Shown here in pieces: positions 35,761-43,979 of a stretch of DNA of 64,000 bases (position 1 is its first letter; each line of letters opens with the position of its first letter). This stretch comes from an uncultured Solobacterium sp. (lineage in GTDB: Bacteria > Bacillota_I > Bacilli_A > Erysipelotrichales > Erysipelotrichaceae). The DNA is taken from positions 1-64,000 of the forward strand of contig URYK01000012.1 of the NCBI GenBank assembly GCA_900552125.1, in the 5' to 3' direction. The notes beneath the pieces were generated by a model. The model did no database searches, had not been told where the DNA came from, and saw only the letters and a program-made list of their open reading frames with translations. The translations under genes and the position numbers were made by a program.

Positions 35761-38175
35761 ATGACAAACGAGTTTAAAGATAAAAACGAGTTTAAAGAAG
35801 AATTTAAACGAAGAATTGTTGAACGCTACGGCCGTTCTTTTGAACGTGCTCACATCACCGAAAAATACATGATTCTTGGAGAAATGGTACGTGATTATGC
35901 TAGTGTTAACTGGAATGATAGCAAAAATACAGTTGCGAAAAATCAAGAAAAGCAGATGTACTATTTTTCAATGGAATTCCTTATGGGGAGATTGCTTACA
36001 AATAATCTTATGAATCTTGGAATTTATGATATTGCAAAAGAGGGACTAGCAGAGCTAGGTTTGGATATCAATGAATTAGAAGAGTTAGAAAGCGATGCAG
36101 GTTTAGGAAATGGAGGTCTAGGAAGACTAGCCGCATGTTTCTTAGATTCACTGGCTAGCTTAAATCTAGCAGGACATGGAAACTGTATTCGTTATGAATA
36201 TGGTCTGTTCAAACAGAAAATTGAAAATAATGAACAGGTAGAAGTACCTGATCAGTGGTTATCTTTAGGTAATGTATGGGAAGTACGTAAACCAAAACAT
36301 GCTGTCAATGTTAAATTTGGCGGGCATGTAGATATGTGGATGGGAGAAGATGGAAAGGCTGTAGTTAATCATGTTCCAGCCTTGATTGTACGTGCTGTAC
36401 CATATGATATGCCAATTGTAGGATATAACACAAAACTTACAAATACTCTTCGTTTATGGAGTGCAGAAGTTGCAGATGATGCATGTGATGCAAGCAGCTT
36501 GAATGAGTATGTAAATGATGTACGTGAAATCTGTAGAAACGTATATCCAGATGATTCTACTGAACATGGAAAGATCCTACGCTTAAAACAACAATATTTC
36601 TTTGTGGCTGCAGGATTAAACAATATTGTGGAATCTCATCTATCAACTTATCATACTTTAGATAATTTTGCGGAAAAAGTCGCAATTCAGTTAAATGATA
36701 CACATCCTGTTTTATGTATTCCAGAATTGATGCGTATCTTAATGGATGATTATAAATATGAATGGGATCAGGCATGGGATATCACCACAAAATCTATGGC
36801 TTATACAAACCACACAGTATTAAGTGAAGCTCTAGAAAAATGGCCTATTCAGTATGTTAGAGAATTATTGCCACGTATTTATATGATCATTGAAGAAATC
36901 GATCGTCGTTTCCGTTATGAAGTAAGTCATACAATGGGGCGTCCAGACTTGATGAATGAATGTTGTGTTCTGAAAGATGGACAGGTACACATGGCTAACT
37001 TGGCAATCATTGGTTCTCATAGTGTAAATGGAGTTGCGGCTCTTCATACAAGAATCTTAAAAGAAGATGTTATGAAAAACTTTAATGACATCTACCCTAA
37101 TAAATTCAATAATAAAACAAACGGTATTACACATAGAAGATGGTTATTATATTCTAACCCTCAATTGACAAAGTTACTAGAAAAAACTATTGGCAGTGAT
37201 TTTAAAACAAATCCGGAACGTTTACAGGATTTAATGAAATATGTAGATGATAAAGATTTACAGAAAGAATTCATGGATGTTAAGATGGAACGTAAGAAAA
37301 TTCTTGCGAAGTATATCAAAGATACATTAAATATCGATATTGATGTAAATTCTATCTTTGATGTTCAGGCTAAACGTCTTCATGCATATAAACGTCAGTT
37401 ATTAAATGTCATGAATATCATTGATCTATACTTTAAAATGAAAGAAGATCCATCCTTTAGAATTTATCCAAGAACCTTTATCTTTGCGGCTAAAGCTGCA
37501 CCTAGCTATACATTCGCGAAGGAAGTAATTAAATTAATCCATTATGTTGCGGATAAAGTAAATAATGATTCTGATGTATCTCCATATATGAAAGTTGTAT
37601 TTATTCCTAACTATGGAGTAAGTATTGCGGAAATCTTAATGAATGCGGCAGATGTTTCTGAACAAATCTCTACTGCTGGTAAAGAAGCAAGTGGTACTGG
37701 AAACATGAAATTCATGATGAATGGGGCAATCACATTAGGTACTATGGATGGTGCAAATGTGGAAATTGTAGAACGTGTAGGTTATGATCATGCGGAAATC
37801 TTCGGATTACGTGCTGATGATGTAGCTCTAGTGAAATTAGAAAATTCATACAATGTATGGAATAAGTATAATGCTAGTCCTAGACTTCAGAAAATCGTAA
37901 ATAGTTTTGTGGATTCTACATTCTCTCCAAATCCAAATGATTTTAAACAGATTTATAACGAATTAATGTTTAAAAACGATGAATATTTATTACTAGCTGA
38001 TTTTGAAGCTTATGTTCATGCACAGAAAAATATTGAACAGCGTTATCGTAATAGAGAAGAATGGGCAAAAACTTGTCTAATTAACATTGCACAGTCTGGA
38101 TATTTCTCAAGTGATCGTACCATTAAACAGTACGCAGATGAAATCTGGGATATCCATAGCGTAGATATTGAATAA
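35761..38175 (+). CDS. glgP: Glycogen/alpha-glucan phosphorylase
   Basis: Product of 804 residues, normal for GT35. GGAAGGAG precedes ATG 35761. Family stretches include YFSMEFLMGRLL, DAGLGNGGLGRLAACFLDSLA, NDTHPVLCIPELMR, KRLHAYKRQLLN and the pyridoxal-phosphate lysine K650 in GTGNMKFMMNG. It releases glucose-1-P from alpha-1,4 chains, which the mutase at 13.2 kb converts to glucose-6-P. It is transcribed alone, with promoter and terminator visible, while the debranching enzyme pulA lies 1.3 kb downstream. Confidence 0.96.
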   Translation: MTNEFKDKNEFKEEFKRRIVERYGRSFERAHITEKYMILGEMVRDYASVNWNDSKNTVAKNQEKQMYYFSMEFLMGRLLTNNLMNLGIYDIAKEGLAELGLDINELEELESDAGLGNGGLGRLAACFLDSLASLNLAGHGNCIRYEYGLFKQKIENNEQVEVPDQWLSLGNVWEVRKPKHAVNVKFGGHVDMWMGEDGKAVVNHVPALIVRAVPYDMPIVGYNTKLTNTLRLWSAEVADDACDASSLNEYVNDVREICRNVYPDDSTEHGKILRLKQQYFFVAAGLNNIVESHLSTYHTLDNFAEKVAIQLNDTHPVLCIPELMRILMDDYKYEWDQAWDITTKSMAYTNHTVLSEALEKWPIQYVRELLPRIYMIIEEIDRRFRYEVSHTMGRPDLMNECCVLKDGQVHMANLAIIGSHSVNGVAALHTRILKEDVMKNFNDIYPNKFNNKTNGITHRRWLLYSNPQLTKLLEKTIGSDFKTNPERLQDLMKYVDDKDLQKEFMDVKMERKKILAKYIKDTLNIDIDVNSIFDVQAKRLHAYKRQLLNVMNIIDLYFKMKEDPSFRIYPRTFIFAAKAAPSYTFAKEVIKLIHYVADKVNNDSDVSPYMKVVFIPNYGVSIAEILMNAADVSEQISTAGKEASGTGNMKFMMNGAITLGTMDGANVEIVERVGYDHAEIFGLRADDVALVKLENSYNVWNKYNASPRLQKIVNSFVDSTFSPNPNDFKQIYNELMFKNDEYLLLADFEAYVHAQKNIEQRYRNREEWAKTCLINIAQSGYFSSDRTIKQYADEIWDIHSVDIE

Positions 38176-38187
38176 AAATACATGATT

Positions 38188-38216
38188 AGGTCGGGACATT
38201 GAATTCCGACCTTTTG
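38188..38216 (+). terminator. Terminator after glgP
   Basis: AGGTCGG (38188-38194) pairs with CCGACCT (38206-38212), extended inward by two pairs, followed by TTTT. Confidence 0.75.
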
Positions 38217-38235
38217 ATAAATAGAAAGGGATTTT

Positions 38236-39396
38236 ATGAAACAACACTTATTACAACACTTACAAAAACATCAAGAAGAATATTATTATATTGTAAAAGA
38301 TTTATATGAACATCCAGAAATAGGAAATCAGGAAACACGTTCGATGCATGTGTTATGCGATCAGTTAGAAAAAGAAGGCTTTGATGTAATACGAGAGTAT
38401 ATTGTACCAACAGGCTTTCTTGCCATTTATAAAAGTGAGAAACCAGGTCCAGTTATTGCTTATCTTTGTGAATATGATGCATTGCCAGAAATTGGCCATG
38501 GATGTGGCCATAATCTAATTGCAGGTATATCAGTAGGTGCCGGCTGCGCTTTAAAAAGCATTTTATCTGAGATTGGTGGGGAAGTAAGAGTAATAGGAAC
38601 CCCAGCTGAGGAAAACTTTGGTGGAAAAGTTATCATGGCAGAAAAGCATGCCTTTGATGATGTAGATGCGGCCTTAATGCTTCATCCGGATACTGCTAAT
38701 ACATTGGGGGCACGAAGCTTGGCTATTTATCCATTGCGTTTTGAATTCCATGGTAAAAATGCGCATGCATGTCATCCTGAAAATGGTAAAAGTGCACTAG
38801 ATGCCGCTGTTATGAGTTATATGTCTATTAATTTATTGCGACAATTTGCTAGACCTAATACATTTATTCATGGGGTAATTACTCATGGTGGGGAAGCAGC
38901 TAATGTCATACCGGCATATGCTTGCATGGATTATTATTTTCGTGGAGAAACCATGGACTATGTAAAAGAACTATGTGAAAAAGCAAAACAATGTGTAGAA
39001 GGTGCATGTGCCATGACAGGCTGTACATGTGATATATCTACCTATGAGACACCTTATGATGACTGTTTGATCAACTATACATTGGCAGATTTATTAAGCG
39101 AAGAGTATGAAGAACTATCTTATTCATGGGAAAAGGTAGACGAAATACCTTCAGGAAGTACAGATGTAGGAAGTGTAAGCTATTGTTGTCCTACCTTACA
39201 AGGATATATTAAAATTGCGGATGAATATGTAAATGGACATTCCATAGAAATGGCAGATGCCACTATTTCTGAAAAAGGAAGGCAGGCATTAATTGATGGA
39301 GCTTATGCTTTAGCTAATATTGGACGAAGATTAATTGTTGAAAAAGACTTATTAGAGAAAGCTAAAAAAGAATTCTCACAACGCAAAGAAAAATAA
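38236..39396 (+). CDS. M20 family metallohydrolase (amidohydrolase type)
   Basis: Product of 386 residues, ATG 38236 behind AGAAAGGG. N-terminal LYEHPEIGNQE, metal-site phrases CEYDALPEIGHGCGHN and GTPAEENFGGK, and LMLHPDTAN fit the M20 subgroup that includes AbgB-type and ACY1L2-like amidohydrolases. A dimerisation domain lies in the middle (FEFHGKNAHACHPENGKSALDA). It probably cleaves an N-acyl or amide bond of a small amino-acid conjugate; substrate unknown. It is distinct from the M20 pair at 62.7 kb. It is flanked by glycogen genes with no evident functional tie. Confidence 0.87.
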   Translation: MKQHLLQHLQKHQEEYYYIVKDLYEHPEIGNQETRSMHVLCDQLEKEGFDVIREYIVPTGFLAIYKSEKPGPVIAYLCEYDALPEIGHGCGHNLIAGISVGAGCALKSILSEIGGEVRVIGTPAEENFGGKVIMAEKHAFDDVDAALMLHPDTANTLGARSLAIYPLRFEFHGKNAHACHPENGKSALDAAVMSYMSINLLRQFARPNTFIHGVITHGGEAANVIPAYACMDYYFRGETMDYVKELCEKAKQCVEGACAMTGCTCDISTYETPYDDCLINYTLADLLSEEYEELSYSWEKVDEIPSGSTDVGSVSYCCPTLQGYIKIADEYVNGHSIEMADATISEKGRQALIDGAYALANIGRRLIVEKDLLEKAKKEFSQRKEK

Positions 39397-39484
39397 CTAC
39401 TTATAAGGAATATTTGTTATAATAATAATGTTAGGGGACAAAATAAAACTATGCTTAATAAAGGAATAATCTGTATAGTATAGG

Positions 39485-39525
39485 AAAGGTGGTGTAAGTT
39501 GAGCAATCAGCTTAACATAGTATGA
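39485..39525 (+). promoter_or_regulatory. pulA leader: distant ribosome site with a short coupled frame or bridging hairpin
   Basis: AAAGGTGG (39485-39492) is 29 bases from the pulA ATG, too far for direct use, and upstream in-frame starts are blocked by TAA at 39513. Two readings fit. A TTG at 39499 opens an 8-codon frame (SNQLNIV) whose TGA overlaps the pulA start in ATGA. Or GTTGAGC (39498-39504) pairs with GCTTAAC (39510-39516), bringing the site to about 10 bases from ATG. Confidence 0.6.
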
Positions 39526-41645
39526 GACAGGAAAAATATTACGAAGCTTATTTAGATGATTATGATAAAATCATAGTTTTCATGTCTAGAAACAGTTACG
39601 AAGGTGCCAGCAATAAATTCTATCTAAAAGATGAACAGGGGCATCTATTTGATCTGCATATTCAATCAATAGAAACCACACAAAACAATTATAATAAATA
39701 CACATTAGCACTATATGATACAATTCAGATTGGTGTGGAATATTATGTTGTTCACCAGCATGCACGTAGCACAGTTTTAGAGTATAGCGGTATCGTAAAA
39801 ACAGAACGTTTTGATGAACAGTTTTATTATGACGGAGATGATTTAGGATACACGTATCAGGATGATCAGACAGCTTTTGCTTTATGGGCGCCAACAGCAT
39901 CTAGGGTAAAATTGGAAATAAGCAAGAATAATCATATTCAGACATATGAAATGCAGAGAACAGATAAAGGTGTATTCCGCTATACAATCTTAGATAATTT
40001 AGAAAATGCAACCTATATATATCTTGTAAGGGTCAATGGAGAATGGAGACAAACACTTGATCCATATGGTGTAGCTTCCATTGAAAATTCCAGAAGAAGT
40101 GCAGTAGTTGATTTATCTAAAATTAGGGTAAAAGATACACCGCTTCCTGATATGGAAAGTGCTTGTGATGCGATTATCTATGAGGCAAGTGTACGTGACT
40201 TTACAATTCAAAATGGTATAGGAGTAACATTTCCAGGAAAGTTTAATGGATTTGTGGAAGAAAATGAAACTACAAAAGAAAAAGAGACTGGTTTTTCTTA
40301 TTTAAAAACACTGGGTATTACTCATGTTCAGTTAATGCCAGTAATGGATTTTGGTTCTGTAGATGAAAATTATCCTCGTTTACATTACAACTGGGGCTAT
40401 GATCCGGTACAATATCGGGTATTAGAAGGAAGTTATAGCTCTGAACCTTCCAATCCTTATGCACGTATATTTGGATTTATTAAGTTAGTTGAAGATTGTC
40501 ATGCGAATGGTATTCGTGTAAATCTTGATGTTGTGTTTAACCATGTATATGATAAAAATACACATGCTTTTGAAAACACAGTACCAAATTACTATTTCCA
40601 GATGAATCAGAATGGTGATTTCTCTAATGGAAGTTATTGTGGAAATGATCTTGATTCGACAAGAAAAATGTGCCACAAGTATATTGTGGATGCCTGTACA
40701 TTCTTAGTGCGTACGTATCATATTGATGGTTTTCGTTTTGATTTAATGGGAATATTAGATGTTGATACGATTAATGAAGTCTATGAAGCATGTACAGCTA
40801 TTCATCCTGATTTTATGGTCTATGGAGAAGGATGGGATATGCCTAGTTTCTTGGATTACAGAAGACGTGCTAGTATTATGAACAATGCGAAAATGCCTGA
40901 TGTTGCACATTTCTCTGATCGCTTTAGAGATGTTGTGAAAGGTAGAACGAGCACGAATGAAGTAAGTGTTAAGGGATATTGTACAGGCTCAACATATCTA
41001 ATTGATATCATGAAAAACTGTTTAGTTGCTAGCTGTGTCCATGTAGGTATGGATCCTTTATTCCAACATCCTAGAAATGTAGTTAACTATGTGGAATGCC
41101 ATGATAATATGACTTCATGGGATAAATTGAAAGAGTGCTGTAAGGAAGATAATAAAGAGGTACGTATCGAACGTGCCAAAATGCTAATGGCGGCAGTACT
41201 ATTGGCACAGGGTATTCCATTCATTCATTCAGGGCAGGAATTTGCACGCAGTAAACATGGACTTCCAAACACATATGAAGAAAGTGATGATATTAATAAA
41301 ATAGATTATCAGCGAAAGAATCAATACAAGGAAATTGTGGATATTACAAAGGATTTGATTCAAATTCGAAAGAAACATAAAATACTCCGCTATTCCACAA
41401 GAGAAGAAGTGGAACAACATGTATCTTTTGAAGATATAGAACAAAAGGTATTGTTGTATAAAATTAAAGATGAACATGATGATATGGTGGTAATCTTTAA
41501 TCCTACAGGAGAAGTTTTCACATATGAATTTCAAGAAGCGTATCCTTTGATTTACTATAATGGGAAATCAGAAGATATTTTGATTAAGAAGGTAAATATT
41601 AGCCCATATAGTACAATTATTTTTAGTAGAAATGATTTGTTGTAG
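39522..41645 (+). CDS. pulA: Type I pullulanase (glycogen debranching, GH13_14)
   Basis: Product of 707 residues with no signal peptide, so intracellular. N-terminal beta domains (about 1-110), a CBM48-like module (about 105-195) and the GH13 barrel follow. The hallmark YNWGYDPVQY is present. Catalytic residues: D407 in DGFRFDLMG, E436 in YGEGWD and D528 in VECHDNMTSWD. It hydrolyses alpha-1,6 branches, completing glycogen breakdown with GlgP. The start has an unusual leader (39485-39525). No terminator was evident before the degV promoter. Confidence 0.94.
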   Translation: MRQEKYYEAYLDDYDKIIVFMSRNSYEGASNKFYLKDEQGHLFDLHIQSIETTQNNYNKYTLALYDTIQIGVEYYVVHQHARSTVLEYSGIVKTERFDEQFYYDGDDLGYTYQDDQTAFALWAPTASRVKLEISKNNHIQTYEMQRTDKGVFRYTILDNLENATYIYLVRVNGEWRQTLDPYGVASIENSRRSAVVDLSKIRVKDTPLPDMESACDAIIYEASVRDFTIQNGIGVTFPGKFNGFVEENETTKEKETGFSYLKTLGITHVQLMPVMDFGSVDENYPRLHYNWGYDPVQYRVLEGSYSSEPSNPYARIFGFIKLVEDCHANGIRVNLDVVFNHVYDKNTHAFENTVPNYYFQMNQNGDFSNGSYCGNDLDSTRKMCHKYIVDACTFLVRTYHIDGFRFDLMGILDVDTINEVYEACTAIHPDFMVYGEGWDMPSFLDYRRRASIMNNAKMPDVAHFSDRFRDVVKGRTSTNEVSVKGYCTGSTYLIDIMKNCLVASCVHVGMDPLFQHPRNVVNYVECHDNMTSWDKLKECCKEDNKEVRIERAKMLMAAVLLAQGIPFIHSGQEFARSKHGLPNTYEESDDINKIDYQRKNQYKEIVDITKDLIQIRKKHKILRYSTREEVEQHVSFEDIEQKVLLYKIKDEHDDMVVIFNPTGEVFTYEFQEAYPLIYYNGKSEDILIKKVNISPYSTIIFSRNDLL

Positions 41646-41665
41646 AAGGTTAATACGATTCTTGT

Positions 41666-41693
41666 TTGACATTCAAAACAATCTTGATATAAT
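41666..41693 (+). promoter_or_regulatory. Consensus sigma-A promoter of degV copy 1
   Basis: TTGACA (41666-41671), 16-base spacer, TATAAT (41688-41693), both hexamers perfect, with an extended -10 TGA. It should be one of the strongest promoters in the window unless repressed. Confidence 0.85.
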
Positions 41694-41709
41694 AGAGAAC
41701 GGATATTTT

Positions 41710-41725
41710 ATTCTCTATAGAGAAT
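41710..41725 (+). promoter_or_regulatory. Perfect 16-base palindrome in the degV1 leader (operator candidate)
   Basis: ATTCTCTATAGAGAAT, perfectly symmetric, begins about 10 bases after the expected transcription start. A third half-site, TAGAGAA (41693-41699), lies just upstream in inverted orientation to the left arm. No such site was seen before degV copy 2. Confidence 0.6.
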
Positions 41726-41753
41726 TTAAATTTGAGAAAAAGGGGCGGAGTAT

Positions 41754-42608
41754 ATGAAAATCGCAATAGTTACAGATAGCGGAAGCGGCCTTACAAAAAA
41801 AGAGGCGGACGATTTAGGAATTTTTTATCTGCCTTTGCAAATCATTATTCAGGATAAAATGTATCTTGATGGTGAAAATATAACGGTAGAAGAAATTTAT
41901 GAATGCTTAAGAAATGGCGGAATGCCAACAACTTCTATGCCACCTATGGGATTAATAGAGGAATGCTTTACTGAGTTAAAAGAAAAAGATTATGATGCCG
42001 TGATTGCTGTGCCATTAAGTGGAGGGTTATCTTCTACTTCTAGCGTTATGCAGGCAGTCGCAAAAGATATTGGAATTAATCTTCATGTGATTGAATGCTA
42101 TACAACATGTAATATTCAGCGTTATTTGGCGGAATCTGCAAAGAAATTAGTAGATAAAGGTATTGAGCTTGATGAAATAATCAGACGTTTGAATTATAGC
42201 ATCGAACATAGTGGTACTTTGATCATTCCAGATGATTTGCAGCATCTAAAACGTGGTGGACGTTTGACACCATTAGCTGCAGCATTAGGAGGATTATTGA
42301 AAATTAAACCAATTCTTCGTTTAGATCGTGTTTCAGAAGGCAAAATCGATGTATTTGATAAAGTACGTACGATGAGCAAAGCGCAGGCTAAAGCCATTGC
42401 AACATTTGCTGAGCAAAACTTAGATGAAAGCTATTACCTAACCATGATTCACAGTGGTGCTCCAGAAGAAGGAATGAAGTTAAAAACATTGATGGAAGAA
42501 CAATTCCCAGGACTTGATTTATACTATGGATTAATTTGTGCAGTCATCAGTGTGCATACCGGATTAGGATGTCTTGGTATGCAATATATTAAGAAAGTTG
42601 AAATGTAA
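41754..42608 (+). CDS. DegV family fatty-acid-binding protein, copy 1
   Basis: Product of 284 residues, ATG 41754 with AGGGGCGGAG upstream. DegV marks: KIAIVTDSGSGL at the start, PTTSMPP, AVPLSGGLSSTSS and the DDLQHLKRGGRLTPLAAALGGLLKIKPIL block. Members bind a fatty acid in the cytoplasm; FakB proteins present it to the kinase FakA for phosphorylation. No fakA is in view. It has its own very strong promoter with an operator-like palindrome, unlike its paralogue downstream. Confidence 0.93.
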   Translation: MKIAIVTDSGSGLTKKEADDLGIFYLPLQIIIQDKMYLDGENITVEEIYECLRNGGMPTTSMPPMGLIEECFTELKEKDYDAVIAVPLSGGLSSTSSVMQAVAKDIGINLHVIECYTTCNIQRYLAESAKKLVDKGIELDEIIRRLNYSIEHSGTLIIPDDLQHLKRGGRLTPLAAALGGLLKIKPILRLDRVSEGKIDVFDKVRTMSKAQAKAIATFAEQNLDESYYLTMIHSGAPEEGMKLKTLMEEQFPGLDLYYGLICAVISVHTGLGCLGMQYIKKVEM

Positions 42609-42610
42609 TT

Positions 42611-42642
42611 AAGGACACTTTAAAAGTGTTCTTATTTTTTTT
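42611..42642 (+). terminator. Terminator after degV copy 1
   Basis: AAGGACACTT (42611-42620) pairs with AAGTGTTCTT (42624-42633), one G-T pair, then a long T-run. Confidence 0.85.
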
Positions 42643-42669
42643 GTTAATAACTACTCTAAGAAAATTTAG

Positions 42670-42751
42670 GAGTTTTTATGTTAAGGATAATGAAAAAGAT
42701 ACCAGATATTAATATACTATAATTGAGTTAGTAATAAGGCTGCCTTTTTAC
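42670..42751 (+). pseudogene. Relic of an Rpn-family gene 3' end
   Basis: The stretch around 42677-42712 (TATGTTAAGG, then ATAATGAAAAAGATACC) matches the Rpn-type coding end at about 103-140 (TATGTTAAAA, then CATGATGAAAAAGATGCC). After a large internal deletion, AATAAGGCTGCCTTTTTA (42732-42749) matches the terminator side at about 235-250. It can be read as 14 codons, MLRIMKKIPDINIL, behind AGGAG, but the similarity to MMKKMPEMSI argues for a decayed remnant. Confidence 0.55.
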
Positions 42752-42985
42752 AAAACTATAAAAGATGATAGTTTGAATGTGAGCTTTAGTAAGCAGGAAA
42801 CATTATCATACTTTTAGTTATAAATACTAAATTACATTTATAATAACATTATGAAATATCTAAAACTAAAGATATCATATATTTATTTTAATTCTACTGA
42901 GTAGAGATATTAATTTTTCATTGAGCAAAAGGTTTTTTTCATTTATAAAATAAGGTATAATAGTAATATAGGAGGCATGATCTTT
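42752..42985 (+). other. Intergenic region before degV copy 2
   Basis: AT-rich, no gene seen. A TATAAT at 42956-42961 is a likely -10 for degV copy 2, without a good -35, and GGAGG (42971-42975) is its ribosome site. Confidence 0.4.
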
Positions 42986-43840
42986 ATGAAAATAGCATTT
43001 GTAACAGATAGTGGAACAGGAAAATCTGTAAATGAACTTTTACAAGATGGTATATATAGTGTACCTTTACAGGTAAGTTGTGATAATCAGAACTATCAGG
43101 ATTTAGAAGAATTAGGAATCGATGAAATATATGAAATGATGAAAGAAGGAAAAATGTTGTCTACTTCTTTGCCATCTTTAGGAAAAATAGAAGAACTTTT
43201 CACCAATCTAAAAAATCAGGGGTATGACATGATTTTTGCTGTACCGATTTGTAGAGGTTTAAGTGGTACTTTAAACGCAATGGAAATGATAGCACAGCAG
43301 ATTGGAATTGCATTTGATTATGTAGATTGTCATGTGACAGCAGTTGTTCAGGAATATATGATAAAACTTGCTAAATCTATGCATGAGGCTGGAAGTAGCG
43401 TTGATCACATTAAAGAGGTTTTACAGGAAGTCGTTCATTCTACGAATACGATTTTATTACCAAGTGATCTGCAGCATTTAAAACGCGGAGGACGTTTAAC
43501 TCCATTGGCCGCAACACTAGGCGGATTATTAAAAATTAAACCGATTTTAAAAATTAATGAAGAGACATCAGGTAAAATTGATGTACAAGATAAAGTGCGG
43601 ACGATGCATAAAGCTATGGACCGTGTTATTGATCTGATGAAAGAAGACCATGTAGATGATTCTTATCTAATCACTGTGGCTCATGCGGATGATGAGGAAG
43701 AAGCATTAGTTTATATGGATAAAATCAAAAAAGCATTTCCAAATGCAACACATCAGATTATAAAGTTAGTAAGTGTTGTAGGTGTTCATACAGGTAGAGG
43801 CTGTCAGGCAGTTCAATATTTTAAACAAATTAAGGGATAA
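42986..43840 (+). CDS. DegV family fatty-acid-binding protein, copy 2
   Basis: Product of 284 residues. ATG 42986 is 10 bases from GGAGG; the ATG at 42977 is too close. It shares with copy 1 KIAFVTDSGTG, the STSLPS loop and the almost identical block SDLQHLKRGGRLTPLAATLGGLLKIKPIL. The ligand pocket and helices differ more, so the two may prefer different fatty acids, as FakB1 and FakB2 do in Staphylococcus. Likely a tandem duplication later interrupted by the Rpn element whose relic lies between them. Confidence 0.93.
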   Translation: MKIAFVTDSGTGKSVNELLQDGIYSVPLQVSCDNQNYQDLEELGIDEIYEMMKEGKMLSTSLPSLGKIEELFTNLKNQGYDMIFAVPICRGLSGTLNAMEMIAQQIGIAFDYVDCHVTAVVQEYMIKLAKSMHEAGSSVDHIKEVLQEVVHSTNTILLPSDLQHLKRGGRLTPLAATLGGLLKIKPILKINEETSGKIDVQDKVRTMHKAMDRVIDLMKEDHVDDSYLITVAHADDEEEALVYMDKIKKAFPNATHQIIKLVSVVGVHTGRGCQAVQYFKQIKG

Positions 43841-43851
43841 TAGCTAATCTT

Positions 43852-43881
43852 ACGGTATACTTTAAAGGCATACCGTTTTTC
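43852..43881 (+). terminator. Terminator after degV copy 2
   Basis: ACGGTAT (43852-43858) pairs perfectly with ATACCGT (43870-43876), followed by a T-run. Confidence 0.75.
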
Positions 43882-43979
43882 TTATCATAATAGAAAAAAT
43901 ATATTGAAAATAATGCGAATGCTAAGCTTTTTTGGGAATACTAATGTATAATAATGTGGTAAGTTTGGAGGTAATGGTT

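Noticed and set aside
39586..39900. 104-codon - strand frame opposite the pulA start
   Set aside because: No promoter or ribosome site and the opposite strand encodes a clear pullulanase.
42678..42722. 14-codon gene behind AGGAG
   Set aside because: Its sequence matches the end of the Rpn gene at the window start with a deletion after it, so a relic is the better reading.
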